A stretch of DNA of 64,000 bases, taken from contig CP071306.1 of assembly GCA_027563145.1 (NCBI GenBank), positions 2,542,001 through 2,606,000 on the forward strand, in the 5' to 3' direction. This DNA is from Halocatena halophila (lineage in GTDB: Archaea; Halobacteriota; Halobacteria; Halobacteriales; Haloarculaceae). Position 1 is the first letter of the stretch; each line of letters starts with the position of its first letter. Of the stretch, positions 28,284 through 36,513 are shown piece by piece. The notes beneath the pieces are model-generated. The model was not told the DNA's origin, ran no database searches, and was given only the letters and a program-made list of their open reading frames with translations. The position numbers were made by a program, and so were the translations under genes.

Positions 28284-28442
28284 CGATCCCCCCGCTGTAG
28301 AGACGAACCGCTCAGTAGCAGTGACATCGTTAGGTGTATCCATCAACCGTTGAAATGAAGGTGTTTCGTTTGCCCAGTCGACACCCTGCGATATGTAAAG
28401 TGTTATAATGGACGCTTGTTGTTGGTTCCAACAGCAACTGCG

Positions 28443-28952
28443 ATGTCTACACCAGCACTCACTGAAGTCGTCAGTGGACTCTTCGATCAGTACGGCGTAA
28501 TCGCCCTGTTTGGAATCTTCTTGCTCGAAGGTGCGATGTTGCTCTATTTCGCGCCGAGCGAATCGCTCGTCCCTGGGGCGATCGTTCTGCTGACCGAGCA
28601 GACCGTGGGTGAAATCGCCGGTGTGATCGCGGTCGCAACCGTTGGTGCGACGATCGGACAGACCGCGCTGTTCGTGCTGGTCGATCGCGAGGGCCGTGAC
28701 AGGGTGGTCCAATCGCGCTGGTTCCGGTTTTCTGAATCCAAACTCGAACGATTCGATCGCTGGTTCGACCGCTGGGGATTGTTGGTTGTCGTCGTCTCGA
28801 ACGCGCTCCCGTTCACGCGTGGAATGTGTACGATCCCCGCCGGCTTCTCGAAACTTTCGCCCGCACGATTTGCTGTGGCCTCTGCTCTCGGTACCATCCT
28901 CTTCGAATCTGCGCTTGCAGCGCTTGCACTCGGCGTTCTCGAGCTTTTCTAA
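28443..28952 (+). CDS. DedA-family membrane protein
   Basis: A 169-residue membrane protein of the DedA/SNARE-associated (VTT) family. The amphipathic re-entrant stretch FAPSESLVPGAIVL and the sequence SNALPFTRGMCTIPAGF, with its conserved Arg and Pro-Gly type turn, fit the family. DedA proteins act as lipid flippases or scramblases. A possible TATA box (TTATAATG, 28403-28410) precedes the start. It is divergent from the sulfatase-like gene. Confidence 0.88.
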   Translation: MSTPALTEVVSGLFDQYGVIALFGIFLLEGAMLLYFAPSESLVPGAIVLLTEQTVGEIAGVIAVATVGATIGQTALFVLVDREGRDRVVQSRWFRFSESKLERFDRWFDRWGLLVVVVSNALPFTRGMCTIPAGFSKLSPARFAVASALGTILFESALAALALGVLELF

Positions 28953-29070
28953 TGCACCACCTGGAATGTCGACTGGTGAGGAAGTTCGGCACACTTATCA
29001 GATAGCGGTGTTAGTAGGATAATACTAACAGAGCTGGCGATCGGTTCGCCAGCGACCTGAGTGGTGATCT

Positions 29071-32000
29071 ATGGGTGTACTAGACCGTTTGTCACGTGGG
29101 ATACCGAGGCATAGTCGTGTCGTCATCGTTGGCATGTTGTTGGTTTCAGTAGCGATGGGTGCTGGGATGCCGATGGTGTCCCAGAGTTCGTCGCTGGATT
29201 CGTTTCAGAGCGGATCGAGCGATGCGGCACAGGCACAGACGTACGTCGACGAGAACTTTTCGAGCAGTGACGACAACACGACCGCGGTGCAGATAATCGT
29301 CACCGGCGACAACGTGCTATCGAAGTCGTCGTTGCTCGAGCAGATCCGACTCCAGGAGGCGATACGTTCGAACGAGACAGTTGGGCCAACGCTGGCGAAT
29401 GATTCGACGGTTGGCGTCGTTTCTGCCGTCGCAATGGCCGCCGATCGAATGGAACAGGCAGAATCGTTGAAAGCACGTGGAGAGAAGCTCGAAGAGCGCG
29501 GCTCGTCGCTCAAAGCTCGCGGTGAGAAGCTCCAGGAACGCTCTGCGGCGCTCAACGAAAGCAAAAAAGCACTCGAACAGCAGGGTGCTGATCTCAAAGC
29601 ACGCGGCAGTGAGCTCGAACAGCGGGGTGAGCGACTCAAAGAGCGCGCCGACTCGTTGAACGAGAGCAAAGCACAGCTCGAAGCGGACGCACAGGCGCTC
29701 AAAGAGCGTGCCGACTCGTTGAATGAGAGCAAAGCACAGCTCGAAGCGGACGCACAGGCGCTCAAAGAGCGTGCCGACTCGTTGAATGAGAGCAAAGCAC
29801 AGCTCGAAGCGGACGCACAGGCGCTCGAAGAGCGCGCCGACTCGTTGAATGAGAGCAAAGCACAGCTCGAGGCTGATTCACAGGCGCTCGAAGAGCGTGC
29901 GCAGTCGCTGAATGAGAGCAAAAAAGAGCTAGAGCAACGCCGCCAGGAACTACAGCTCCGTGCACAGGAGATCAATCACACGAAAGCGGCGCTCGAAGAG
30001 CGGAAATCGGAGATCGAACGGCGAGAAGCAGAACTCGAAGCTGCAATCGAGGCGGGCAATCTCACTGACGCCGAGATCGAACAACGGCGAAAGCAGCTCG
30101 CGGCTGATAAAGCCGAGCTGGCAAACGATACCGCCGCACTCGGAAAAAAGGTTGCCGAGCTCACGGCCGACCAGCGGGCTCTGAAAGAAGACGCAAACGA
30201 AATCGAATCGAAAGCTGCGACACTGAAAGCGGATAAACAGGCACTCGAAGAGCGCGGTGCCACCTTAGAAGAGAAAGGCAATGCGCTAAAAGCAGACCAG
30301 CAGAAGCTCGAAGAGCGCGGTGTCGCCTTAGAAGAGAAAGGCAATGCGCTAAAAGCAGACCAGCAGAAGCTCGAAGAGCGCGGTGTCGCCTTAGAAGAGA
30401 AAGGCAATGCGCTAAAAGCAGACCAACAGAAGCTCGAAGAGCGCGGTGCTGCCTTAGAAGAGAAAGGCAATGCGCTAAAAGCAGACCAACAGAAGCTCGA
30501 AGAGCGCGGCGCAGCACTCAAAGAAGAGCAAGCGCGCCTTGAAGCAGAATCACAGGAACTCAAAGAGCGTGGCGAGTCGCTGAAAAACGACTCTGAAGCG
30601 TTGAAAGCAGACCAGCGCGCTCTCGAGAACGCGAGTGCTCGGCTGAAAGCAGACCAACGCGAACTGCAAAATCAGTCCACCTCGCTCTCGCTCGAAAAAC
30701 AGCGCTCGATCATCGAGTCATCCAACGAATCGGAGATTGAGACGGCTACCGATGCGGTGCTCGGTGGGACGAACAGCTCTACAGATCGCTCCGGTGCGTT
30801 CGCGTTCATGCCGACCTCGTATGAGCCCGGTGACACTACCGCGAACGCAACGATGCTCATGGCCACCCAGACGGGCGAGGGTGGAATGGAAGGAACTGCA
30901 TCGGATCGACTGATCGAGTCACAGAATGCGATTCAGGCGATCGCACACGATCAGTTCGGAGCGGATTCTGCCCACGTGTTTGGTGCTGGAATCATCGCCG
31001 ACGAAACAGAGCAGTCGATGACTGACAGCATGATCATCGTGGGACCGCTTGCACTGCTGTTCGTGCTTGCGGTGTTGATTATCGCCTACCGGGATCTCCT
31101 CGACATTCTGATCGGCCTGGTTGGCATTGGCCTGGTGCTCATCTGGACGTTCGGCTTTATGGGCTGGGCGGACATCGCGTTCAACCAGCTGTTTATCGCG
31201 GTACCGGTGTTGTTGATCGGCCTCTCGATCGACTATGCGATCCACGTGTTCATGCGCCATCGCGAAGAACGCGAACGGGTTCACGGTGTTCGACGGTCGA
31301 TGGGCAGCGCACTGAGCGGGATCGCCGTTGCACTCGTGCTGGTCACTGCCACGGCAGTCATCGGATTCCTATCGAATCTGACGAGTTCGGTCCCGCCGAT
31401 CCGTGAGTTCGGAATCGTGAGCTCTGTCGGTATCACGGCCGCACTGCTCGTCTTCGGGCTGTTCGTCCCAGCACTGAAATCCGAGCTCGATAGCTTCTTC
31501 GAAGCGCGTGGAATCTCTCGACAGAAACGTGCTGTCGGGACGGGTGGTGGCGTCCTCAGTACCGTCCTTTCGGGTGGTGCGACTGCCGCGAGAAAAGCAC
31601 CGTATCTGGTGTTGCTCGTTGCGGTGTTGATCACTGCTGCCGGCGGCATTGGCGCGACACAGGTCGATACGAGCTTCAACCAGGAGGACTTCCTCGCTGA
31701 AGATCCATCCGGCGTTATTGCCGATCTCCCCGAGCCGTTCGCGCCGAGCGAGTATCACGCCAAATCATCGCTTGATTTCGTCAATGACCAGTTCCTTCGT
31801 GAGGACTCTGGCGTCAACATACTGATACGCGGTGATATGACCGACCCACAGTCGCTTTCGGCAATCGATCGGGCAGCCGAGAATGCGAGCGACCAGCCAG
31901 CAGCCGCGACGCTCTCGAACGGTGAGAGCGACATCAAGAGTCCGATCACGGTGATGCAGACCGTTGCAGCGGAAAATGAAACGTTCAACGAGACCTTCAC

Positions 32001-32853
32001 CGCAGCAGACACCGACGGCGACGAAATTCCCGACCGAAACGTTGAGGCAGTGTATGACAGCCTCTATGCGACGGCACCGGACCGGGCAGGGGGCGTGCTC
32101 CAGCGGACTGACGACGGATATCAGGCGGCTGTCCTCTCGGTCACCGTCTCCGGCGACGCAAGCGGCCAGGCGATCACCGACCAGTTCCGTGGCGTGGCCG
32201 ATGTCGTCGAATCGACCGATGGTGATCTCTCGGCGACGGCCACTGGACAGCCGATCGTCTTCAACATCGTTCAGGATCAGCTGATGGACACGGTGATCGA
32301 GAGTCTGCTGTTGACGCTCGGTGCCACGTTCCTGTTCTTGATGTTTATCTATCGGTATCTCTATGGGAGCGCCACACTCGGGTTCGTGACGCTGTTGCCC
32401 GTGTTGTTCAGCGTGGCCTGGATTCTCGGGACGATGTATCTGCTCGGGATTTCGTTCAACGTGATCACGGGCCTGATTACGAGCCTGACGATCGGGCTGG
32501 GAATTGCCTACTCGATCCATCTCTCCGAACGGTATAGCCTCGAACTCGGTCCGAACGTCTCGGCATGGGATGCCCTTCGCACTGCCGTTACTGGCACTGG
32601 CGGGGCACTGCTCGGGAGCGCTGCGACAACTGTGGGTGGCTTTGGCGTGCTCGCCGTCGCGATTCTGCCACCACTCCGACAGTTCGGGATCATCACCGGA
32701 CTGACGATCATCTACGCGTTCCTCGCAAGCGTGGTTGTGTTGCCGAGCCTGCTCGTGGTGTGGACGCGGTTGTTCGGTCCGAGTGACGCGTTCGAAGTCA
32801 AATCACGAACCACCTTTGAGAGTGGCGACGAGGGACCGATGATAGATGACTGA
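29071..32853 (+). CDS. RND/MMPL-type transporter with a giant extracytoplasmic coiled coil
   Basis: A 1260-residue protein. TM1 lies at residues 16-35 and is followed by an ectodomain. From about residue 130 to 550 there is a long heptad-rich coiled coil built from A, E, K, L and Q. The first RND transmembrane block (about residues 650-820) contains GLSIDYAIHVFMRHREER. A second ectodomain and the second block (about 1080-1240) with SLTIGLGIAYSIHLSERY complete the two-fold RND plan. The duplicated GLxIDYAIH-like motif is typical of MMPL and hopanoid-type exporters. A TrmB-type regulator gene overlaps its 3' end by 8 bases. The substrate is unknown, and the coiled-coil insertion is the unusual feature. 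Confidence 0.88.
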   Translation: MGVLDRLSRGIPRHSRVVIVGMLLVSVAMGAGMPMVSQSSSLDSFQSGSSDAAQAQTYVDENFSSSDDNTTAVQIIVTGDNVLSKSSLLEQIRLQEAIRSNETVGPTLANDSTVGVVSAVAMAADRMEQAESLKARGEKLEERGSSLKARGEKLQERSAALNESKKALEQQGADLKARGSELEQRGERLKERADSLNESKAQLEADAQALKERADSLNESKAQLEADAQALKERADSLNESKAQLEADAQALEERADSLNESKAQLEADSQALEERAQSLNESKKELEQRRQELQLRAQEINHTKAALEERKSEIERREAELEAAIEAGNLTDAEIEQRRKQLAADKAELANDTAALGKKVAELTADQRALKEDANEIESKAATLKADKQALEERGATLEEKGNALKADQQKLEERGVALEEKGNALKADQQKLEERGVALEEKGNALKADQQKLEERGAALEEKGNALKADQQKLEERGAALKEEQARLEAESQELKERGESLKNDSEALKADQRALENASARLKADQRELQNQSTSLSLEKQRSIIESSNESEIETATDAVLGGTNSSTDRSGAFAFMPTSYEPGDTTANATMLMATQTGEGGMEGTASDRLIESQNAIQAIAHDQFGADSAHVFGAGIIADETEQSMTDSMIIVGPLALLFVLAVLIIAYRDLLDILIGLVGIGLVLIWTFGFMGWADIAFNQLFIAVPVLLIGLSIDYAIHVFMRHREERERVHGVRRSMGSALSGIAVALVLVTATAVIGFLSNLTSSVPPIREFGIVSSVGITAALLVFGLFVPALKSELDSFFEARGISRQKRAVGTGGGVLSTVLSGGATAARKAPYLVLLVAVLITAAGGIGATQVDTSFNQEDFLAEDPSGVIADLPEPFAPSEYHAKSSLDFVNDQFLREDSGVNILIRGDMTDPQSLSAIDRAAENASDQPAAATLSNGESDIKSPITVMQTVAAENETFNETFTAADTDGDEIPDRNVEAVYDSLYATAPDRAGGVLQRTDDGYQAAVLSVTVSGDASGQAITDQFRGVADVVESTDGDLSATATGQPIVFNIVQDQLMDTVIESLLLTLGATFLFLMFIYRYLYGSATLGFVTLLPVLFSVAWILGTMYLLGISFNVITGLITSLTIGLGIAYSIHLSERYSLELGPNVSAWDALRTAVTGTGGALLGSAATTVGGFGVLAVAILPPLRQFGIITGLTIIYAFLASVVVLPSLLVVWTRLFGPSDAFEVKSRTTFESGDEGPMIDD
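29638..29952 (+). repeat. Intragenic tandem 63-base repeat, block A (five units)
   Basis: Five head-to-tail units begin at 29638, 29701, 29764, 29827 and 29890. Each encodes a 21-residue (three-heptad) coiled-coil element with the core ERADSLNESKAQLEADAQAL. The first four are nearly identical at DNA level and the fifth has diverged. The unit length keeps frame and heptad phase, so copy number can change without breaking the protein. Confidence 0.9.
30244..30519 (+). repeat. Intragenic tandem 63-base repeat, block B (four units and a partial)
   Basis: Units begin at 30244, 30307, 30370 and 30433, with a decayed fifth from 30496. Each encodes 21 residues with the core LEERGVALEEKGNALKADQ. The four are nearly identical to one another but different in sequence from block A, so the two blocks expanded independently. 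Confidence 0.9.
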
Positions 32854-33622
32854 ACTGCCGACGAAAGCAGAGGCAATCGCGTCGCTCCAGCAGCTCGGCC
32901 TCTCAAAGTACGAGGCTGCCGTATTCGTAGCCCTCCAGCGGTTGCGAACCGGCACCGCAAGCGACATCGACCGGATCACTGATGTGCCCAGATCGCAGGT
33001 GTACGGCGCGGCCGACCGGCTGGCCGAACTCGGGGTGATCGACGTTCAGCAGTCGAATCCGATCCAATACCGGGCGATCGAGCTCGACACGGCGCGCGAT
33101 CGGCTTCGGAGTCGCCTCGCAAACGAAGAACGAAGCGCGTTCGAATTTCTGCGATCGGTGCAGGGCGAACACGCAACGGACGCGGAGACCCAGGTTGACG
33201 TGTGGACGGTGACCGGCCGTGAGACGATTGACGATCGGATTGGCGTGCTGGCCGAGGGTGCGACCGACCGAATCGTGTACGGTGCTCCCGATCCGGCATT
33301 TGTGGTGCCCGTCATCGAGACGGCGCTCGAATCCGCAAGCAGTGATGTGTCAGTCACGGTGATCAGCGAATCACAGGCAGTCTGTGACATGTTCGAGGGC
33401 ACAGCGATCGAAACATCACTCATCGATGAAGAGCTGCTGATGCTCACCGAAGGGTATCACGGACGATTGCTCCTCGTCGATGCGGACACGGTACTGTTGA
33501 GCACGTTCGAAACGGAAGGGTCCGAGGCGGCAATTTGGAGCGCCAACACGACGTTCGGTGCGATCTTCGCAGGACTGCTCGACGACTGGATGGAGCAGTT
33601 CCTGTCGGTCGCTGAGGAGTAA
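32846..33622 (+). CDS. TrmB-family transcriptional regulator
   Basis: A 258-residue regulator. The N-terminal winged helix reads LGLSKYEAAVFVALQ and VPRSQVYGAADRLAELG, the TrmB hallmark. A helical linker and a C-terminal sensor domain of about 150 residues follow. The start overlaps the end of the RND gene by 8 bases, so it is likely to control that operon. The effector is unknown; many TrmB members sense sugars, but this one could respond to the exporter's substrate (inference). Confidence 0.88.
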   Translation: MTELPTKAEAIASLQQLGLSKYEAAVFVALQRLRTGTASDIDRITDVPRSQVYGAADRLAELGVIDVQQSNPIQYRAIELDTARDRLRSRLANEERSAFEFLRSVQGEHATDAETQVDVWTVTGRETIDDRIGVLAEGATDRIVYGAPDPAFVVPVIETALESASSDVSVTVISESQAVCDMFEGTAIETSLIDEELLMLTEGYHGRLLLVDADTVLLSTFETEGSEAAIWSANTTFGAIFAGLLDDWMEQFLSVAEE

Positions 33623-33666
33623 TCCCAGCACTCCGTTTTTCGGCAATCGACAGTCAGATGCAACTA

Positions 33667-33674
33667 CTTATAGG
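33667..33674 (+). promoter_or_regulatory. TATA-like box of the second ABC exporter
   Basis: CTTATAGG is centred 27 bases upstream of the ATG at 33698, indicating a leaderless transcript separate from the RND-TrmB pair. Confidence 0.5.
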
Positions 33675-33697
33675 CTAATCGACGTTACTACGCTGAT

Positions 33698-34636
33698 ATG
33701 AGCAGTATCGATGCGGAGTCCGTCACCAAACGGTACGGATCCACCCGCGGCATTGCTGACGTTACGTTCCGCGTCGGGTCAGGAGAGTCCTTTGGCATTC
33801 TCGGACCAGCCGAAAGCGGGAAAACAACGCTCGTCCGCACGCTGATGGGTGTTCAGCGGCCGGATACCGGCTCTATAACGATTGAGGGACACGATCTCGA
33901 TGATCGCTCTTCGCGGACCGAAATGAAACGCTCGGTGGGCTTTCTGCCATCATCGCCGTCGTTCGATACGTCTCGGACGGGTCGAGCCGTCCTAGAGCAA
34001 CATGCCACACTCAAGGCAGCCGATCGGAGCGACCGTCTCCCCGTCAGACTCGACATATCGACGGTGCTCGACGATCCGATTCGAACGTACGACGATCGCG
34101 ATCGCCGATTTCTCTCGGTTGCGCTGGCGTTTATGCACGATCCATCGCTCGTGATTATGGACGAACCGTTTACAGCCCTCGATAGGACCGCTCGCGCGGA
34201 GCTACAGTCGTTCCTAGAACGCGAACACGAGGCGGGAACGAGCTTATTACTCGCTACGTCACGATTGGATGTCGTCAACCGTCTCTGTGATCGGGTTGGG
34301 GTGTTGCGAAACGGCCATCTAGTCGATATTCGACCGGGTGAGTCACTCCCGCCGAATGGTGGTCGTCGTGTTAGATTCATCACCACAGCGAAAATCGATT
34401 CATCAGATTTCAACCACGCCGAACGGATTTCGACCACGGAAACCGGGCTGGCGGCCGAGAATGACGAACGGACGACAGTAGAGCTGTTTTACACAGGTCC
34501 GCTGTCGGAGCTGTGCGAGCGGCTCAGTTCGTACCCAATCGAGGATCTAACAGTTGAGCCACCAACGCTTGCTTCCGTGCTCGCGGAATGGTATGGCGTT
34601 CGGCTCACGGCTAGTGGAGGTGATCAGCTTGCTTGA
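33698..34636 (+). CDS. ABC transporter ATP-binding protein with degenerate signature motif
   Basis: A 312-residue ATPase. LGPAESGKTTLV is Walker A (from residue 36) and LVIMDEPFTALD is Walker B. The signature helix lacks LSGGQ and reads YDDRDRRFLSVALAF at the expected place; the H-loop region reads LLLATSRLDVV, without the usual His. Residues 225-312 form a C-terminal accessory domain. It overlaps the permease gene. A weakened signature and missing H-loop His suggest slow or regulatory ATP hydrolysis (inference). Confidence 0.85.
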   Translation: MSSIDAESVTKRYGSTRGIADVTFRVGSGESFGILGPAESGKTTLVRTLMGVQRPDTGSITIEGHDLDDRSSRTEMKRSVGFLPSSPSFDTSRTGRAVLEQHATLKAADRSDRLPVRLDISTVLDDPIRTYDDRDRRFLSVALAFMHDPSLVIMDEPFTALDRTARAELQSFLEREHEAGTSLLLATSRLDVVNRLCDRVGVLRNGHLVDIRPGESLPPNGGRRVRFITTAKIDSSDFNHAERISTTETGLAAENDERTTVELFYTGPLSELCERLSSYPIEDLTVEPPTLASVLAEWYGVRLTASGGDQLA

Positions 34637-35390
34637 GCTCACTCGCCAGTCACTGCGTGCGTGGCGTTCGGAACAGGCCGGGATTGCGCTTGGATTTGCC
34701 GGCCTCCTGGCCGTTCTGTTCATGATTGGCACCGACCCGACACAGCTTCGAGGCGTGGCTAGCCCACTCGGGGAGCGAATTGCCAGCAATACCACCCGGA
34801 GTGGACCGCTACCGGTCTACGTTCCGGATCTGTATCAGTTTGGCTGGACACTCGTTGTTGGCGTGTATATTGCCGCTCGAGTGGCGACAGCCACCGCACG
34901 CGATATCGGCGACGGAACGCTTGAGTTGCTGTTGACGGCACCAATCTCTCGGACGCGAGTTCTCAGGGCGCGGTTGTTCGCCATGGTGTTTGGCTTCGTC
35001 GGTATGACCGTCTTCGTCGGGACCGTGTTCGTCGCGTTGAGTGTTCTCACCGAAACCACCATCGACCCGATCGTTGTCTGGATGATCCACGCACTTCCCG
35101 TCCCGTTTTTCCTTCTGTGTATCGTCCTCGGACTGTTCGTTGGGACGATCACGGATCGCGGTCGCCTCGCCGGACTGGCGAGTGGACTCCTCGTTCTCGG
35201 CGTGTTTGCGATAGGACAGCTCTCGCCTGGCTCACCTCTCGAACTGATCAGTCCACTCTACTACTACGATCCAGTGGCCATCATGCACGGCACATCCGTC
35301 ACGGCCCAGCAGATCGGCGTCCCGATCGTCGTCGCACTGATTGTCGGTGGACTCAGCCGTCTTCGATTCAACCGTCTCGATCTCTCCTGA
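34629..35390 (+). CDS. ABC-2 permease, partner of the preceding ATPase
   Basis: A 253-residue membrane protein with about six transmembrane helices and the segment ARDIGDGTLELLLTAPISRTRVL typical of ABC-2 permeases. I chose the TTG at 34629, because a strong Shine-Dalgarno sequence (GGAGGTG at 34616-34622) sits 6 bases upstream, inside the 3' end of the ATPase gene; an ATG at 34593 is the alternative. The two genes overlap by 8 bases and form one exporter. Substrate unknown. Confidence 0.83.
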   Translation: MLELTRQSLRAWRSEQAGIALGFAGLLAVLFMIGTDPTQLRGVASPLGERIASNTTRSGPLPVYVPDLYQFGWTLVVGVYIAARVATATARDIGDGTLELLLTAPISRTRVLRARLFAMVFGFVGMTVFVGTVFVALSVLTETTIDPIVVWMIHALPVPFFLLCIVLGLFVGTITDRGRLAGLASGLLVLGVFAIGQLSPGSPLELISPLYYYDPVAIMHGTSVTAQQIGVPIVVALIVGGLSRLRFNRLDLS

Positions 35391-35463
35391 GTCCTGCCGA
35401 ATTTTATTGGTGATTGTCGCGAAGGCGGCGTGTAACATTGATCAGTGCCGGTAAGCTGTGGCT

Positions 35464-36513
35464 ATGGCCGAAGTGACGGTACAGGGAGGCGAGTCGTTGC
35501 AAGCTGTGATCGACGACGCAGATCCTGGAGCCACTATTACAATTGGACGTTCGTATGAGGAATCAGTCGACAGTTGGCCAGTACGCGTGACCAAGTCATT
35601 GCTGTTGCAATCTAGCCAGGGGAATCCGATTACCATCCCCAAGAGCAGTTCTACGGGTTTCGTTCTCGATCTGGGCGGGTCGAATCGACCTCCTGGAATC
35701 ACCCTCTCAAATCTGTTCATCGATGCCAATAACGCAGACGTTGGCATCCGCGTCCAAAACGCCAGATTCTGCCGACTCGTGGGGTGTCTCGTAGAGCATG
35801 CTTCGACGCACGGATTCTCGCTTGCCCTGCGAGAGGCTGCGCCAAACAGTAACGTGCTGTTCTACTGTGAGGCTCACGACAATGCTGGAAACGGCTTTTT
35901 TCTCGACAACGTCGCTCATTCGACAACGCTCGTCGGGTGTCGAGCAATCAGCAACGATGGCAGGGGACTCTGGACGAAAAACACCTATGGGTGTGGCTGG
36001 ATCGGTGGTGGAATGGAGTTAAATGGCAAGGAGGCTGTGTTTGTCGACGGAAGTGAAGTGTTCAGTCTCTACAATGCGTATCTCGAAGGGAACGCAAAAC
36101 AGACTGAATCACAGGTGTCCGTGGCACGATCACAGACGGCAACGATTGCCGGATCTTACATCAATGGATTGCGCCAGAACACGACGACCGGCGTTCGATT
36201 CGACACATCAAATAACTGTTCAATTCGAAACTGTGAGTATCGCGGGCTCGATAGTCTCGTGGCGAATGTGGCCTCGAGAAACACGGATCTCCACCGGAAC
36301 AGCCATTTCGCCCTGGATGACACGCCAATCATCACCACGGACACCGGGACCAAAACCAGAAATCGTGGCGTAATCGAGCCAACCGATCTCAGCCGGATTG
36401 ATGGTAGCCACACCGGTGAGCTTGCTATCAATGACGGGACGACTGGACCGTTTGGACTTGCGGTGTGGAACGGCACGAGCTGGGTCTGTATGACCTCTGG
36501 TGAGTGTCTCTAG
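35464..36513 (+). CDS. Right-handed beta-helix protein
   Basis: A 349-residue protein without signal peptide or membrane helix. Short Asn/Gly-punctuated repeats, such as DNAGNGFFLDNVAHSTT and SNDGRGLW, mark a parallel beta-helix of the pectate-lyase-like fold. The C-terminus, with GELAINDGTTGPFGLAVW, looks like the closing module of viral tail or fibre proteins. Carbohydrate binding or a virus-derived origin are both possible. A TTTTATTGG element at 35402-35410 may be its promoter. Its stop shares a CTAG with the convergent gene. Confidence 0.75.
   Translation: MAEVTVQGGESLQAVIDDADPGATITIGRSYEESVDSWPVRVTKSLLLQSSQGNPITIPKSSSTGFVLDLGGSNRPPGITLSNLFIDANNADVGIRVQNARFCRLVGCLVEHASTHGFSLALREAAPNSNVLFYCEAHDNAGNGFFLDNVAHSTTLVGCRAISNDGRGLWTKNTYGCGWIGGGMELNGKEAVFVDGSEVFSLYNAYLEGNAKQTESQVSVARSQTATIAGSYINGLRQNTTTGVRFDTSNNCSIRNCEYRGLDSLVANVASRNTDLHRNSHFALDDTPIITTDTGTKTRNRGVIEPTDLSRIDGSHTGELAINDGTTGPFGLAVWNGTSWVCMTSGECL

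Noticed and set aside
28284-28994. N-terminal extension of the sulfatase-like gene
   Set aside because: It is antisense to dedA. The ATG at 28283 has a good ribosome site and begins the conserved domain.
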